A program made the translations under genes and the position numbers. From positions 2,046,001 to 2,110,000 of the forward strand of contig CP085827.1 in NCBI GenBank assembly GCA_020809705.1: 64,000 bases of DNA, given 5' to 3'. This document shows positions 11,761 through 23,662 of the stretch, in pieces (position 1 is the first letter of the stretch; each line of letters starts with the position of its first letter). The DNA is from Calonectria ilicicola. Taxonomy: Eukaryota > Ascomycota > Sordariomycetes > Hypocreales > Nectriaceae. Below the pieces are notes generated by a model. That model did no database searches, was not told the origin of the DNA, and saw only the letters and a list, made by a program, of their open reading frames with translations.

Positions 11761-14170
11761 CTCGCGCTCTGGGCATCCCTCTGCTTGATGGAGTCTCCGG
11801 GCGGTGCAGCCACCCCTCCACCGGGAGCCAGCCCATCATGTAGCTTTAGAGTTTTTTTGTTCCCTGCTTTTATTTAGCATCGGATCTATGTTCTCTATGG
11901 GGAAATCTCATCTCAAGATATAATTGCGATGTGAGAAGATGGCAATTCAGAAGTTGATTCAACCTTGGATCACTTTGACCCTCGACTTGTTCAAAACGTA
12001 TAGATGTATGGTATGTGCAAGTAATTGACCTCATGGGGATTTCTCCGGGAAGACATTATCTTGCACGCCCCCGGTAGGTCAGCTGACTGTGTAAAAACTG
12101 CCTTGTCATAATGACAACAAGAACCACATCCTGCATATTGCGCCCCTCTTTGGACTCCGGATAGGCGGAGAAAATCTGAGACTAGGGGCTCGCCCAGCTG
12201 CGCTCTTGCAGCAGTCCAAATGCACCGGCAACTGCAGCTACCATACGGTGGAAACCAGGCTTGGAGCCAAGACGGATAAGTCGGCGCGATACAAGCTCTC
12301 AAAAGTCTTGGGAGCAAACCCAATTGAAGGGACCACGACAAGTGGCAGGCCACGCGATATCGTGTGCCATCCATTCGCCACGGTACTGGTTTGCCGCGTG
12401 GGACTGGGGAAACCTTACGAGCTGTGTTGATACATACCAATTCCTTTGGGTATTCTCTTTATTTGCTTTCTCTCTCTCGGTGATAGGGTGTGTCGTTAGC
12501 TGATGACGCCGCTTTGCCAAGCAAGCTCAGCCAGCAACCCCGGTCAAATCTCAACACTCGCGAGCCCTTGAGAATGCTTCTCGAAATACTCGGGTACAGT
12601 CGTTGATGTGAAAATTTCTAGCAGTGGCTATTCTTTCCCAACTCGTGAGTGATAAGGCCGAGCCGGCAGTCGGCAAGCTATGACCAAGCCTAGTTGCAGA
12701 TTTGGACTAAACACTATATCAGTTGGTCTCGGGAAAAGGTGCCGCCGGGATCAAACCCCGCGTTTGGGGACTTCTGAATTTTCACGATTGGTTTCTATTA
12801 TTGCTCCGGTCTCTCGGGTCACTAGACCGTGGCGGCACGCTATCGTTTTACTTACGGCGGCTGGCCTCGGTGCCGGTTCCCGGGTCCTCACACGATGGCT
12901 GCGTAACGGCAGGTCTAGTCCTTTTTCTGGAGTGCGGCAATGACGGCATGGAGATAAAGTAGAAAAAGAAGAAGGGGGGGGGGTAAGCCACCATGACGAT
13001 GGGCCTCAGACCCAGGGGTTGAGCAAGTTGCGACCTCATGAGATGCAGATTTTGAACCCGGTCTTCCTTCAGCCGTTTGCGACCCATATTATGGACCTTT
13101 GCACCCGTAGTCTTCCGCAACGGTGCCCTATATGGATTTGAGGCGCCGACCGTTCCGGGATCTCCCCCCGCACACGGCAGCCAGATACGCATACGAGCGG
13201 TTGGACGTATCATCCCATGGCGCTTCCGTGGATCATCGGGGGGCCGGCCGGTGCGGGTGCCCAATGAAGACGGACCGCCAACCCCGTTCTCAACCGTACC
13301 TGACCAGGGTGACGTCGAAGTACGCGGATCACGCAATGATTCCATCAGACAACTGCATAGCTAGGGGATCTCGACCCTCTTAGTGAGCGCTAGATTGGGC
13401 CCCGAGACGCTGACAGACGCCTGAAGATGCGGCTATTGACCGGCACGGGTAGCATGGCCTGAGACGAGGGCTGGGGTAGAGGACTTGGAGCCGGCATTTA
13501 AGCTTATTATCAAGGAGCGAGGCCCATCTAAAGACCTCTGCTTACGTACAAGGTACCTTGCATGCGGATCCTGATTCCAGAAACACCGCAGAAACGTCAC
13601 GTGCATGTTAGGGTACTATCATGCTGGGATGACAGTTTGGTGTCAATCTGTTAAGATGCCATCAATGGCTGGCATCGTCGTCCAGACTTCAACCCTGGCC
13701 TCTCGCTGCCACTAACGATGCAATACATCACCTAGCTAAGGCAACCCAAGGATCACGGCCTTTGAGACTGGCCACCTAACAGAGCAAAGTCCCCCAGGCC
13801 CCATGTTATCCCCCCGCCATGGTGGCAGTGCATGTACCTTGCGCCTTGGCAGAAGCCGTAGCAAAGCGCTCTCCGTTTATCAAGTGCTCACTCGGAGACT
13901 CTGAAGATCTGTGCAGTCAATCGAGATCCGATCTGAGGTCACGAGACCGGAGCCCGCAAAACCTTCTGTGGAGGACGGAGGCTCTGCGGGCTGGCTGCAT
14001 ACTAACAGCAGGAATCACCAGTTCCTGACCTCGTGGACTCCCTGCTACTCATTCTGGTCCTGTCCTTTCTACCTCCTGGAACAGCGCTCCGGGCTGAGAA
14101 TTTCCATTTCCCGGGTACAATTGATGCAATTCAACCGATACCACAGGACCAACATGATCCTTCAGTGAGG

Positions 14171-14233
14171 CACACCCCCCCTCTCAATTGGTGATAGGAC
14201 CCCACTGAGAAACCAAAGGGGAGGGGGGGTGTG
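14171..14233. repeat. Inverted repeat, 22-base arms
   Basis: Arms 14171-14192 and 14212-14233 are reverse complements at 19 of 22 positions, including a perfect outer 13-base match (CACACCCCCCCTC against GAGGGGGGGTGTG). The 19-base spacer could form a hairpin loop. It could be a small hairpin element or the relic of a terminal inverted repeat. Confidence 0.8.
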
Positions 14234-15186
14234 GAAGTTGATTGCCCAGGCTACCACCCCGAAGGCTCTTAGACCAGTCATCTTCTCTTCTTAACGGAGT
14301 CTCAATGCAGTCCCGTAATGGACCCACCATCGGTGAGCTTGAATTGAGACTCCATGCTCATGAGCCAGAATCACAGCATCCTTCCAAGTTCGGACCTAGT
14401 CCCGTGGCCCCCCCTTTCAAAAGCAAAGAAATACCTGGTCATTATGTACGTTCAACTCCTCGCCATTCGTCTTGCAGGGGGGCGGTTATGCAACCATTCG
14501 CGTCGCCGCGTCAGAGCATGGCTGAGAAAGGTGTCGTGTGGACATCGTGTAGATGGCGTAGAGACCATTTATGCACATGTGTAGATGGGTGCGAGACCAT
14601 GAGAAAATTTATCAAGCCTCCATGGCCCACTTAGTAACTAGATTGAAGGGTCGGGAGCTGGGTTTGATCTTTGATCACGGACGTGAACATTGGCTTATGC
14701 CTCCTTATTTGCCCGGAGGGAAGTCGCCGTCGTCTTGAGCTGGTTATGATTGGTTTATTGGAAGGCTTTATTCCATCGCTTGCGATTGATGCGAGTTCGT
14801 ACCGTTGCCGTTTTACCCGGACTCAGCTTAGTTATTATGATGAGGATTGTATTTCTGTTGTTTCCGCTGCTACCGCTGTCACGATAATTTTGCTTGCTAC
14901 AATAGTGTTGTGACTGTTTCGGCTGACTTCAGTTCGTAAATACTAAAAATCTGTGCAGAGATCATAACTATGCAACCTGTGATGAGTGAGAGGCCAAACT
15001 AGGCGTATAGGCGTGAAAATGATGATATAATAATCCGAAATGATGAGCACCGTGACCGATGCCACTTTGCATGTGACCAAAGTATTGCATTTGGGCCCTT
15101 GCCTTCGTCAATCTTTTCATTGTGTAAGAGAATTGATAAGATCCCGATTTCGGCACCTATCATGGCTGCCTTGAAGGCAACGACTT

Positions 15187-15556
15187 GCCAGGTAACCAAG
15201 AGTTGCTTTGGGGGCGTGTCTTGAGTCAACCCGGATGAGATGACACGCCCCATCATCAATCAACCTTGAGGAGGGTCAATGATTACGCTCCACAAATGGT
15301 ATCTGTCACCGAACGGGACCGGCTATGTGACGGAAGGACCGGCAACGACAAGAATAACCACGATGCTTAGTTTTACTGCCAAGCCGCCCGCCCCAGCTCA
15401 ACCCCGCCATCTAGAAAAACGAAGAAGCCAAGAAAAATGGACCACCCTTGGCGTTGCGGGGACTCTGGAGCGAAGCATCTCATCCATGAGTTGAACATGG
15501 GGGGACCACTGATAGCGAGTTGATCTCGACAAGATGCCCAACCTCGCAGCGCCAAG
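15187..15556. promoter_or_regulatory. Cluster of five PacC-type GCCARG sites upstream of the Na+-ATPase
   Basis: GCCAGG at 15187-15192, GCCAAG at 15378-15383, 15427-15432 and 15551-15556, and its complement CTTGGC at 15447-15452. GCCARG is the established binding core of the alkaline-pH regulator PacC. About 0.6 such sites would be expected by chance in this length. The last site directly touches the TATA box. Binding itself is inferred. Confidence 0.5.
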
Positions 15557-15563
15557 TATAAAA
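15557..15563 (+). promoter_or_regulatory. TATA box of the Na+-ATPase gene
   Basis: TATAAAA lies 234 bases upstream of the ATG at 15797, the normal distance for a regulated fungal promoter with a 5' UTR of about 200 bases. Confidence 0.55.
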
Positions 15564-15768
15564 GGCAGCTTTCGCCCCAGCTTTAGGATACTATCATACT
15601 CTTCAAAGCAACAAACACACATGGAATCATTTGTTTGCTTGCACCTAGTTGAGCGAAAGCCCCCCTGAAGTCTCCCCAAGCTCAGGGCAACTGAATATCA
15701 CAACCATCTCAACATCCTTCCCACGGAAAAAACACAACACCAACGAAAACCCAACATAAATATTCCTG

Positions 15769-15783
15769 ACTGGCGTCGCCAGT
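15769..15783. promoter_or_regulatory. Perfect palindrome in the Na+-ATPase 5' leader
   Basis: ACTGGCG-T-CGCCAGT, ending 13 bases before the start codon. In RNA it can fold as a six-pair stem with a three-base loop. As DNA it could be a dimeric factor site. Function unknown. Confidence 0.5.
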
Positions 15784-15796
15784 GTCGATATAAACC

Positions 15797-18700
15797 ATGG
15801 CAAAGAACCCTCAAGAGGGAAAGACTCATGTCTCTGGCCAAAGCAACGACCCCATTAGCCAGCCAGCACATGCTCTCTCATTTGAGCAAGTTGCTGAGGA
15901 GCTCAAGGTTGACATTTTGAATGGTCTCAGTGAGACTGACGCTACTCAGAGACTAGAAAAATATGGAAACAACGATCTTGGCGAGGCTGATGGCGTCCAG
16001 CCTCTCAAGATTATCATTGCCCAGGTGGCCAATGCCATGACACTGGTAAGTCTACTCATTGCAATTCCGCTGTCGGGACCAACTGTCTTGTACCCAATGT
16101 CTTATTATTCATTTCATAATTTTATCCATGTGGTTTTATTTTGCGGCATGAAATGAATTTGGCTGACGTCTCAAAGGTATTGATTCTTGCCATGGCTGTC
16201 TCTTTTGGCATCAAGTCCTGGATTGAAGGCGGCGTGGTCGCTTTCGTCATCATGCTCAACGTTGTCGTCGGCTTCTTCCAAGAATACTCTGCCGAAAAAA
16301 CCATGGACTCTCTCCGGTCTCTGTCTTCCCCTACTGCTAGTGTTGTTCGGGGCGGAGACTCCAAGGTTATCCCCTCTATTCAAATCGTCCCCGGTGACCT
16401 TGTGGAAGTCAAGGTCGGTGACACAATCCCCGCTGATATTCGGTAAGTAGCCAGCCTAGTTCTTGTCTGTGGTCAGCGGCTAAACTAACACTGTCAGCCT
16501 AATCGAGGCGGTAAACTTCGAAACCGACGAGGCAATGTTGACTGGCGAGTCTTTGCCAGTCCGAAAGAACGAAGACGATGTATTCGAGAGCAACACTGGC
16601 CCTGGCGACCGTCTTAATGTTGCATACAGCTCCTCCACCGTCACAAAAGGTCGTGCTAAGGGTATTGTCTTCGCCACTGGCGTGTGCACGGAAATTGGAG
16701 CAATCGCCAATGCCCTACGAAAGAAGGACAGCAAGATTCGCCCTGTAAAGCGAAAGCCCGATGGCTCTGCCAAGCCGCACCGATACCTCGAGGCATACAC
16801 TCTTACTCTATCTGATGCTGTTGGCCGCTTCCTTGGTGTCAATGTTGGCACACCTTTGCAGAGGAAGCTATCTCGGCTAGCTATTCTTTTATTTGGTGTA
16901 GCCGTCATTTGTGCAATTATTGTTCTTGCTGCCAACGATTTTGATTCCACGCAGCAAGTCATTATCTACGCTGTTGCAACTGGTCTGTCTATGATCCCCG
17001 CGAGCTTGGTTGTCGTCTTGACAATCACCATGGCTGCTGGCACTAAGCGGATGGTGGAGAGAAACGTCATTGTCCGAAACCTCAAGTCTCTCGAAGCCTT
17101 GGGTGCTGTCACTGACATTTGCTCCGACAAGACTGGCACCCTGACCCAGGGCAAGATGGTCGCCCGTGGTGCTTGGATGCCTGGTATGGGAACTTACACT
17201 GTCGAGAACTCGTCTTCTCCCTTTGACCCCACCGTTGGTGATATCAGATACGACCCCCGCCAGCCGCACCAGATTCCATTCAAGCAGGGCGGTGACTCCT
17301 GCGGCACCATTGACACTACGTCCAACCTGCTTGCCAAGAGCTCGACTGGGCTCACCAAGTTTCTACAAGTCGCCTCACTTGCGAACCTTGCCACTGTCGT
17401 CGAAAAGGACGGCGAATGGCATGCTCGCGGCGACCCTACTGAGATTGCGATCCAAGTCTTCGCTTCCAGATTCGACTGGAACCGGCTCAAACTTACCAGT
17501 CACGACGAACACAACCAATACAGCGAAGTTGCCGAACTACCGTTTGACTCGGATGTGAAGCGCATGTCTGTGATCATGAAAGATAACCGCTCGGGAAAGC
17601 TCCTTGCCCTGACCAAGGGAGCTGTCGAACGTGTCATCGGAGCCTGTGCGACGTACTGCCCTGAGGACACGGACGATCAGGTTCCTATCACGGACGACTT
17701 CCGAGCCGAGATTCTACGCAACATGGAGGCCTTTGCGAGCATGGGTCTAAGGGTCCTAGCGCTCGCATCCAAGCCATACCACGTTGATCTCAAGAAGGGT
17801 GACGAGGTCGTACGATCCACTGTTGAGTGTGACCTCGTCTTCCGAGGTCTCGTCGGCCTGTATGACCCGCCCCGTCCAGAGTCTGCTCCCGCTGTACGAG
17901 AATGCCACCAGGCCGGCATTTCCGTCCACATGCTTACTGGTGATCACCCGGAGACGGCAAAGGCCATTGCTATCGAGGTTGGCATTCTTCCCACCAGGAT
18001 GGACTTGGTGGCCTTTGATGTGGCAGCCACCATGGTCATGACAGCCACCCAGTTCGACGCCCTCTCAGATGACCAGGTCGATCAGTTGCCGTTCCTCCCG
18101 CTTGTAATCGCCCGATGTGCGCCCAACACCAAGGTCCGAATGATAGAGGCGCTGCACCGCCGTAAGAAATTCTGTGCCATGGTATGCATTGCGTCATAAT
18201 TTACTTTCCCGTGTGAATGTTTGCTAATTATATAATGTTTCTCTTAGACCGGTGATGGTGTCAACGATTCACCCAGCCTCCGCCGTGCTGACGTTGGAAT
18301 TGCCATGGGCCAGGCTGGATCAGACGTTGCAAAGGATGCTTCGGATATTGTTCTAGCCGATGACAACTTTGCGTCCATTGTTGCTGCCATCGAGGAGGGC
18401 CGTCGCATCTTTGACAACATCCAAAAGTTTATCCTCCATGTCTTGGCTACTAATGTTGCAGGAGCATGCGTCCTCCTTGTCGGATTAGTCTTCAAGGACC
18501 GAACGGGCCTCTCGGTCTTCCCCATTACTCCGGTGCAGATTGTTTGGATTATCATGGCCACCTCTGGCATGCCGGACATGGGTTTAGGATTTGAACGCGC
18601 CGTATCAGACATTCTTCACCGGCCACCTCAGCCCCTCGAGACTGGTGTGTTCACCTGGGAGCTTATCTGCGACATGGCTGTTTACGGTCTCTGGACAGCC

Positions 18701-19312
18701 GCGCTCTGCCTTGGTTCCTTTGTGTTGCGCATGTACGGCTGGGGCGATGGCGAGCTGGGACACCACTGCAACGACGGTTACAACGAGAGCTGTGATACCG
18801 TGTTCCGGGCGCGTGCGACTACCTTTGCTTGCCTTACCTGGTTCTCGCTATTCCTCGCTTGGGAAATGATTGACAAGAGGAGGTCCTTCTTCCGTATGCA
18901 GCCCGGCTCGAAGCTCTACTTTACTCAGTGGATGCATGACATTTGGCGCAACCAATTCCTCTTTTGGGCCATCATGCTAGGTTTTGTTACGCTGTTCCCA
19001 GTCATCTACTTGCCGGTCATCAACACCAAGGTGTTCAAGCACAAGGGCATTTCCTGGGAATGGGGCATCGTATTTGTGTGCGCAGGTCTATTCTTTGGCG
19101 GCATTGAGCTCTGGAAATGGGCCAAGCGAGTCTACTTCCGCGTACAGGCGCGCCGGGTAAACGGCATGAGCTGGAAGGATATGGACGTTGAGCAACGCGT
19201 GTTCGGCGAATACCTGAGTACGACCGAGTCTACTGATGTAAGCGTTCGCCACGGTTTGGAAAAGGTTCAGGTGCCTCCCGTCATACCAGCCGCCGCGCAA
19301 AAGAAGTCCTAG
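15797..19312 (+). CDS. ENA1: ENA-type P-type Na+(K+)-exporting ATPase
   Basis: Four exons (15797-16045, 16177-16442, 16498-18181, 18248-19312), all GT-AG with matching phases, give 1087 residues, the usual length for fungal ENA pumps. The N-terminal cation-ATPase domain starts near ALSFEQVAEELKVDILNGLS. Key motifs are present: TGES at residues 187-190 (actuator), DKTGTLTQGKMV with the phosphorylated Asp at 382, and TGDGVND at 734-740 (hinge). Membrane segments lie before and after the catalytic loop, with a C-terminal group of helices. Such pumps expel Na+, and K+ at high load, across the plasma membrane and are needed at high salt or alkaline pH, where proton-driven export fails. The promoter carries PacC-type sites and a TATA box. 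The Na+/H+ antiporter follows on the same strand 1.5 kb away. Confidence 0.96.
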
Positions 19313-20794
19313 AGTTGAGTGGTCAGAAAAAGCCAACGCATCGCTTGTTTGAGATTTTTTTGCAAGTAACATAGCCGATCTATTTTCGTTGGCTAGAATC
19401 TCTCGAAAGCGTATATATCCACTTATGCACGGATGCGTGGACGGACGGGGGCAGATTAGGGCCAGGAGCAGTGGAAAAGGCTGTGAAACGTGAAAACCAG
19501 GAACAGACAAGGGGATGAGGAAGAAGAAAAAATAAAAAATAAAATTGAAGAAAAGGACAAAGTAAGGGATTACGAATCTGACAGGGGAACATCTTGTTGC
19601 CTCGTCTGGATTCCCCGAAAACGCCATGATTCCGAGCGATGAGATTTGACGAGATTGAAACGTAGATTAGGTGGACAAGGGATGGATGACAAATTGTGGG
19701 CTTGATAAGATCCGGCGTGAACGCTAGATGGTTACGCGGACGCTAGACGGCTCTGCGGCCGCCAACGAGGACACAAAGGGACCTAACCAACTTACTCGTA
19801 CTTTTTTAAAATTAACAGCAGACAAGCCACGTTGATAGTATGAAGAAGCTATTGAGTTCCAACAGATTGAAGCCTAATCGTGAATATGAGATTTGACAGT
19901 GAAGCGCCGCATTAGTGTCGATCCTATTATGCGCCCACACGCCCTGTCCAACGATTGGGCCTCTCAGCGAGACTCACAACAAAACGTGCCTGGCCAACGT
20001 AAGGCCTAACGTAGACCTACCCACAGCACAGCCGGCTCGTATCCAACAATCTGGCTGACTGCAGAAGGACCTTCAGGATTCGTGCCCAAATGCCCTTTCT
20101 GGCCTTTGTCAAGTGAAACATGGCTCCCTCTAGACCCGATTATGATCGCCACGCTCCCATCCGGTTTCAGGTACGCCTCGGTGCAGGCCAGAGACATGAA
20201 GCAGCCCAGTCGCCACAGACTCTGACTGACATGGCTTCTCGTTGAGGGCACCTTTTCATCCGTCCTATGGTTGGTTGGGCGGCATCGTGTATCTGACATT
20301 CGGTCCGGGCGCGATCCCCCGGTGCCCGTTGACGGCGGCCAGCCGTGCGTCGTCGTGCACGGCAGCCGTCGTTCCGGAAAATGAGACAGATTGCAAAGTG
20401 CCCATTGCCAGTCACGTCGGACGCATTCCCAAGCCCGGCTACCGGCACCCGTTTGTCTGGCGGCCGTGCTCGTATCTGTGGCCATCTGTGTCCCTGTCTC
20501 TCGTTTCCTAGCCGCCAGGCCTATAGCGGCCGCAGCATTGTAGATCAAGGGAGGCGGCTCACAATACATCATGCCGTGGATCCCTCCCCCACGGCCCAGG
20601 GGCCTGGAAGCCTCACTCGCTATTTTGGTCCCCTTGTCCCTTTCCAGTAAAAGCCTAGATCCCGTCGGCGTCTAAATCCCTTTTTCCTTGGCAACCTTAA
20701 TCAAGCCTCTCGGCGGCGTTTAACTGATCTATTGATACGCCACCTCTCATATTCATATCTCGTCCCGTCCCTTGACACAATCAACACCGATGGG
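19313..20794. other. Intergenic region between the Na+-ATPase and the Na+/H+ antiporter
   Basis: About 1.5 kb holding the ATPase 3' UTR and the antiporter promoter. One PacC-type site (CTTGGC, 20687-20692) lies about 105 bases before the antiporter ATG. A 188-codon minus-strand frame at 20006-20572 has no recognisable domain and is probably chance. Confidence 0.5.
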
Positions 20795-22688
20795 ATGATT
20801 GATATCGACCTCACTGATCTGAACATCGTCCTTGGGGCGTTGGGTATGTATCCTCCTAACCGAAATATGAGGGCTCGGCTGACAAGCTTCGAGGCGCCTT
20901 TCTTGCCCTCTATGGATTCATCTCCGTTCTCATTAAACAGGTTTGGTACCTAGGCGTGGCTCGTAGGTCTCCCTAATCATACTAATCGAACCACGATTCG
21001 AGAATTCGCTAACTATTTCTGACCCCAACAGTTCCAGCCATGGTAATGGGCATCATACTCGGGCCTGTAGCAGCAAAATTTATTGTCGCCGAACGATGGG
21101 GAAACGGAACCAAGGGTCAAACCCCCGAAATCACACTGGTACGTTTCTCAAATACGCCCCAAAAAAAATCTCTTCACCGGCTTGGGCACTCGATCTAACT
21201 CTTCAAAGGGTGTCGTGCGGGTCATGATTGGCCTTCAGCTTGTGATTGCAGGTTATCAGCTCCCTGCCAAGTATTTTTGGACGCGATGGAAGGAAATGGC
21301 CATGTGCCTACTGCCCATCATGACCATGATGTGGCTTGCTACGACAGTCTGCGTGCTAGTTACCACAACCAATCTATCATTTCTTCCTGCTCTCGTCATC
21401 TCAGCCTGCGTCACCTGCACCGATCCTGTTCTCTCACAAGCCATCGCTAAGGGCCCTTTTGCCGACATGTTTGTTGCCCGACCACTACGAGAAATCATTT
21501 CATGCGAAGCCGGCGCGAATGACGGGTTCGGATTCCCGTTTTTAATGATTGCAGTCTACATGATGCGACATGCGTACGACAAGGGGGCGACAGGTATCTC
21601 GGCGGAAAGTGGAATGTCCGAGAATGAGGAGGTCGGTCGCATAGGCGGAGGAGTTGGAGTAGCCTTGAGGCAATGGTTCCTCGAGACTTGGCTCTACATG
21701 ATTTTGGTCTCTGTGGTATATGGGGCCGTAGTCGGATATGCCGCTTGTAAAGTCATTCGGTTTTGTCTCAAGAGGTACGTTTTGGTCACCAATATTTGGT
21801 TTCATATCTAACCATATATACAGGAGATGGGTCGACAATGAGTCTTATCTGCTCTTCCCATCCGCACTCGGCTTGTTCATCATCGGAACATGCGGTGCTA
21901 TTGGGTTGGATGATTCTATGGCTTGCTTCGTAGCTGGTTCCGCACTCAACTGGGATGGCCACTACCTCAAAGAGTCAGAGCGGCGCCACGACGAAGTGAA
22001 CTCTAGCATTACGGAGCTACTCAATTTCGGTGGCTTCTTTTACCTTGGATCTGTTCTTCCATGGTCCACGTTTCATGATCCTGATGGATCTGGCGTCACA
22101 ATTGGACGGCTTTTTCTCCTAGGTTTCCTGGTTATCCTCTTTCGCCGGATTCCTGCTGTTTTAGCTGCCTACAAATTGATGAAACCAGTATGCAAAGACT
22201 GGAAGGAGGCTCTCTTTATGGGATATTTTGGTCCAATTGGAGCAGGAGCTATATTCTATGTGGAATACGCCAAAAATCTTTTCCCAGAACTCGGCCAGGG
22301 AGACGAAGAAGAAACACATCTACTGCTTTTGCTCACGCCAGTAGTATATTGGCTTGTATTCTTCTCGGTCGTGGTTCACGGCCTATCAATCCCGGCTTTG
22401 GATCTTCTTTACAGATACCTAGGGGTCCAGCCTATTCACGATGATGGTGTTGAGATGCATTGCTCGTCTAAGCGCGAGGCGCTCCCAGCCAACGCCATGC
22501 CATGTGGCCGCGATGCTTTCATCGCCTACAACCGCTTTAGTCGACCACCCAATAAGAGGGTGACGCAATGGCCCAGCGCTTCAAGCAGCCGACGAGGTAG
22601 CGACTCAACGGCCGATGATGATAATGGATACGGGGAGGATATTGAGCTGGGTCACAAGAAGCATGTGGCGATTCAACATTTCATTTGA
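20795..22688 (+). CDS. Plasma-membrane Na+/H+ antiporter (NHA1/SOD2 family)
   Basis: Five exons: 20795-20843, 20894-20962, 21032-21138, 21209-21774 and 21824-22688. Phases close to give 551 residues. I placed the first junctions so that the N-terminal helices match the family (LGALGAFLALYGFISVLIKQ, then VMGIILGP). The ion-site motif is ACVTCTDPVLSQAIAKG, and the second conserved motif is CEAGANDGFGFPF, where the family normally has ESGCNDG. About a dozen hydrophobic segments are seen, ending with a hydrophilic tail that is short compared with yeast Nha1. The protein would export Na+ or Li+ in exchange for protons at acidic to neutral pH, complementing the ATPase upstream. An upstream in-frame start near 20732 is possible but not needed. 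Confidence 0.92.
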
Positions 22689-23662
22689 TCTACGTAATTA
22701 GTGGAATTGGATGTACGAGAAAGTCGTATTATGAAATTAGCGAGCATTGGAAAAAGCGATGTTTTTAAGTTTTGGGTTTGGATTGGGCTCTGCTTTGGCG
22801 GACGGACAGTTAAAATTAGAGAGCAATGACACAGCGCTGTATTGCCTGGAGCAAACAACCGCTTGGGACCACACGATAGACTAATTAATACCTAGAATAT
22901 GGATACGGCAGAAAAAAATGCAAGGATCAAGTTGAGTTCAATGAAATAGGCCCATAAATCTTCGGCACTTGACAACCCCACTGCAGCAGTCCCGCACCAC
23001 GACTGCCGGTCGAGTAGCATTTCCTCTTGAGAAACAATTCTCCCCATCATTATATAATCTCTAAAGTGGGAAATATTCGACTAGGTTTACCGCCTTGGTT
23101 GAGGCCAAGGTGATACCATCTGATGCCATCGAGTTTTGTGCAAACACCAACAAGAGTAATTCCGGTGAGTTTAGGGATTCAACCTAAAATCTCACGGACA
23201 ATTTACCACAACCGCTTTGGGCAGAGGGTTCAGGGGTTGCTGAAAATTTTTGCACCGAAAAATTTACTATCTTGTCCTATAACCACTCGCTTTCCTATAC
23301 CCAACCTTGTCTTAAAACCTGTCATGACGGTGTCTAGAAGGGAATAATACCGGGCTTAGCACATTTAGAGTTAGCAAAAAAGGGAAGATCAGACCATGAT
23401 CTAGTTTAGTGCCAGGCTTTGTCAAAACCCTTCTGCTACGTATTCCTCATTAACCGGAATAGCTGGTGGGGTAATCAGCGTTCCCCATTTTGGAATGTGC
23501 CCGGTGCGCTCTCCCTTGAAGTCAATGCTCTGATGAGTCCCAAATGTTAGAATCTGCTGCTGGTCAGCTCCTAAACCCGTAAAGTGATCCAAAAGTGCCC
23601 TCAGGAGAGGTCCATCAACCACATACCAACGCCCAAGAGCCCGGCCCACTCAGCACACCACC
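22689..23662. other. Intergenic region, AT-rich
   Basis: About 970 bases between the antiporter and the sulfotransferase-like gene, moderately AT-rich. No gene or structured element recognised. Confidence 0.5.

Larger units (their letters stand above)
10100..15796. other. Long gene-poor region before the Na+-ATPase gene
   Basis: About 5.7 kb. Open frames are short (at most about 165 codons), overlap on both strands and resemble no family. It contains a (TCCGC)4 repeat at 11741-11760, a large inverted repeat at 14171-14233 and the promoter elements of the ATPase at the right edge. The stretch may include decayed mobile DNA, but I could not recognise transposase or reverse-transcriptase motifs. 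Confidence 0.45.

Noticed and set aside
12735..12775. Reverse strand GGGTTTGATCCCGG looks like a tRNA T-arm
   Set aside because: The conserved C of the T-loop is missing and no D-arm, anticodon arm or acceptor stem can be paired.
20006..20572. 188-codon minus-strand frame between the ATPase and the antiporter
   Set aside because: No domain, no splice support, and overlapping frames on the other strand of similar length; it looks like chance in GC-rich DNA.
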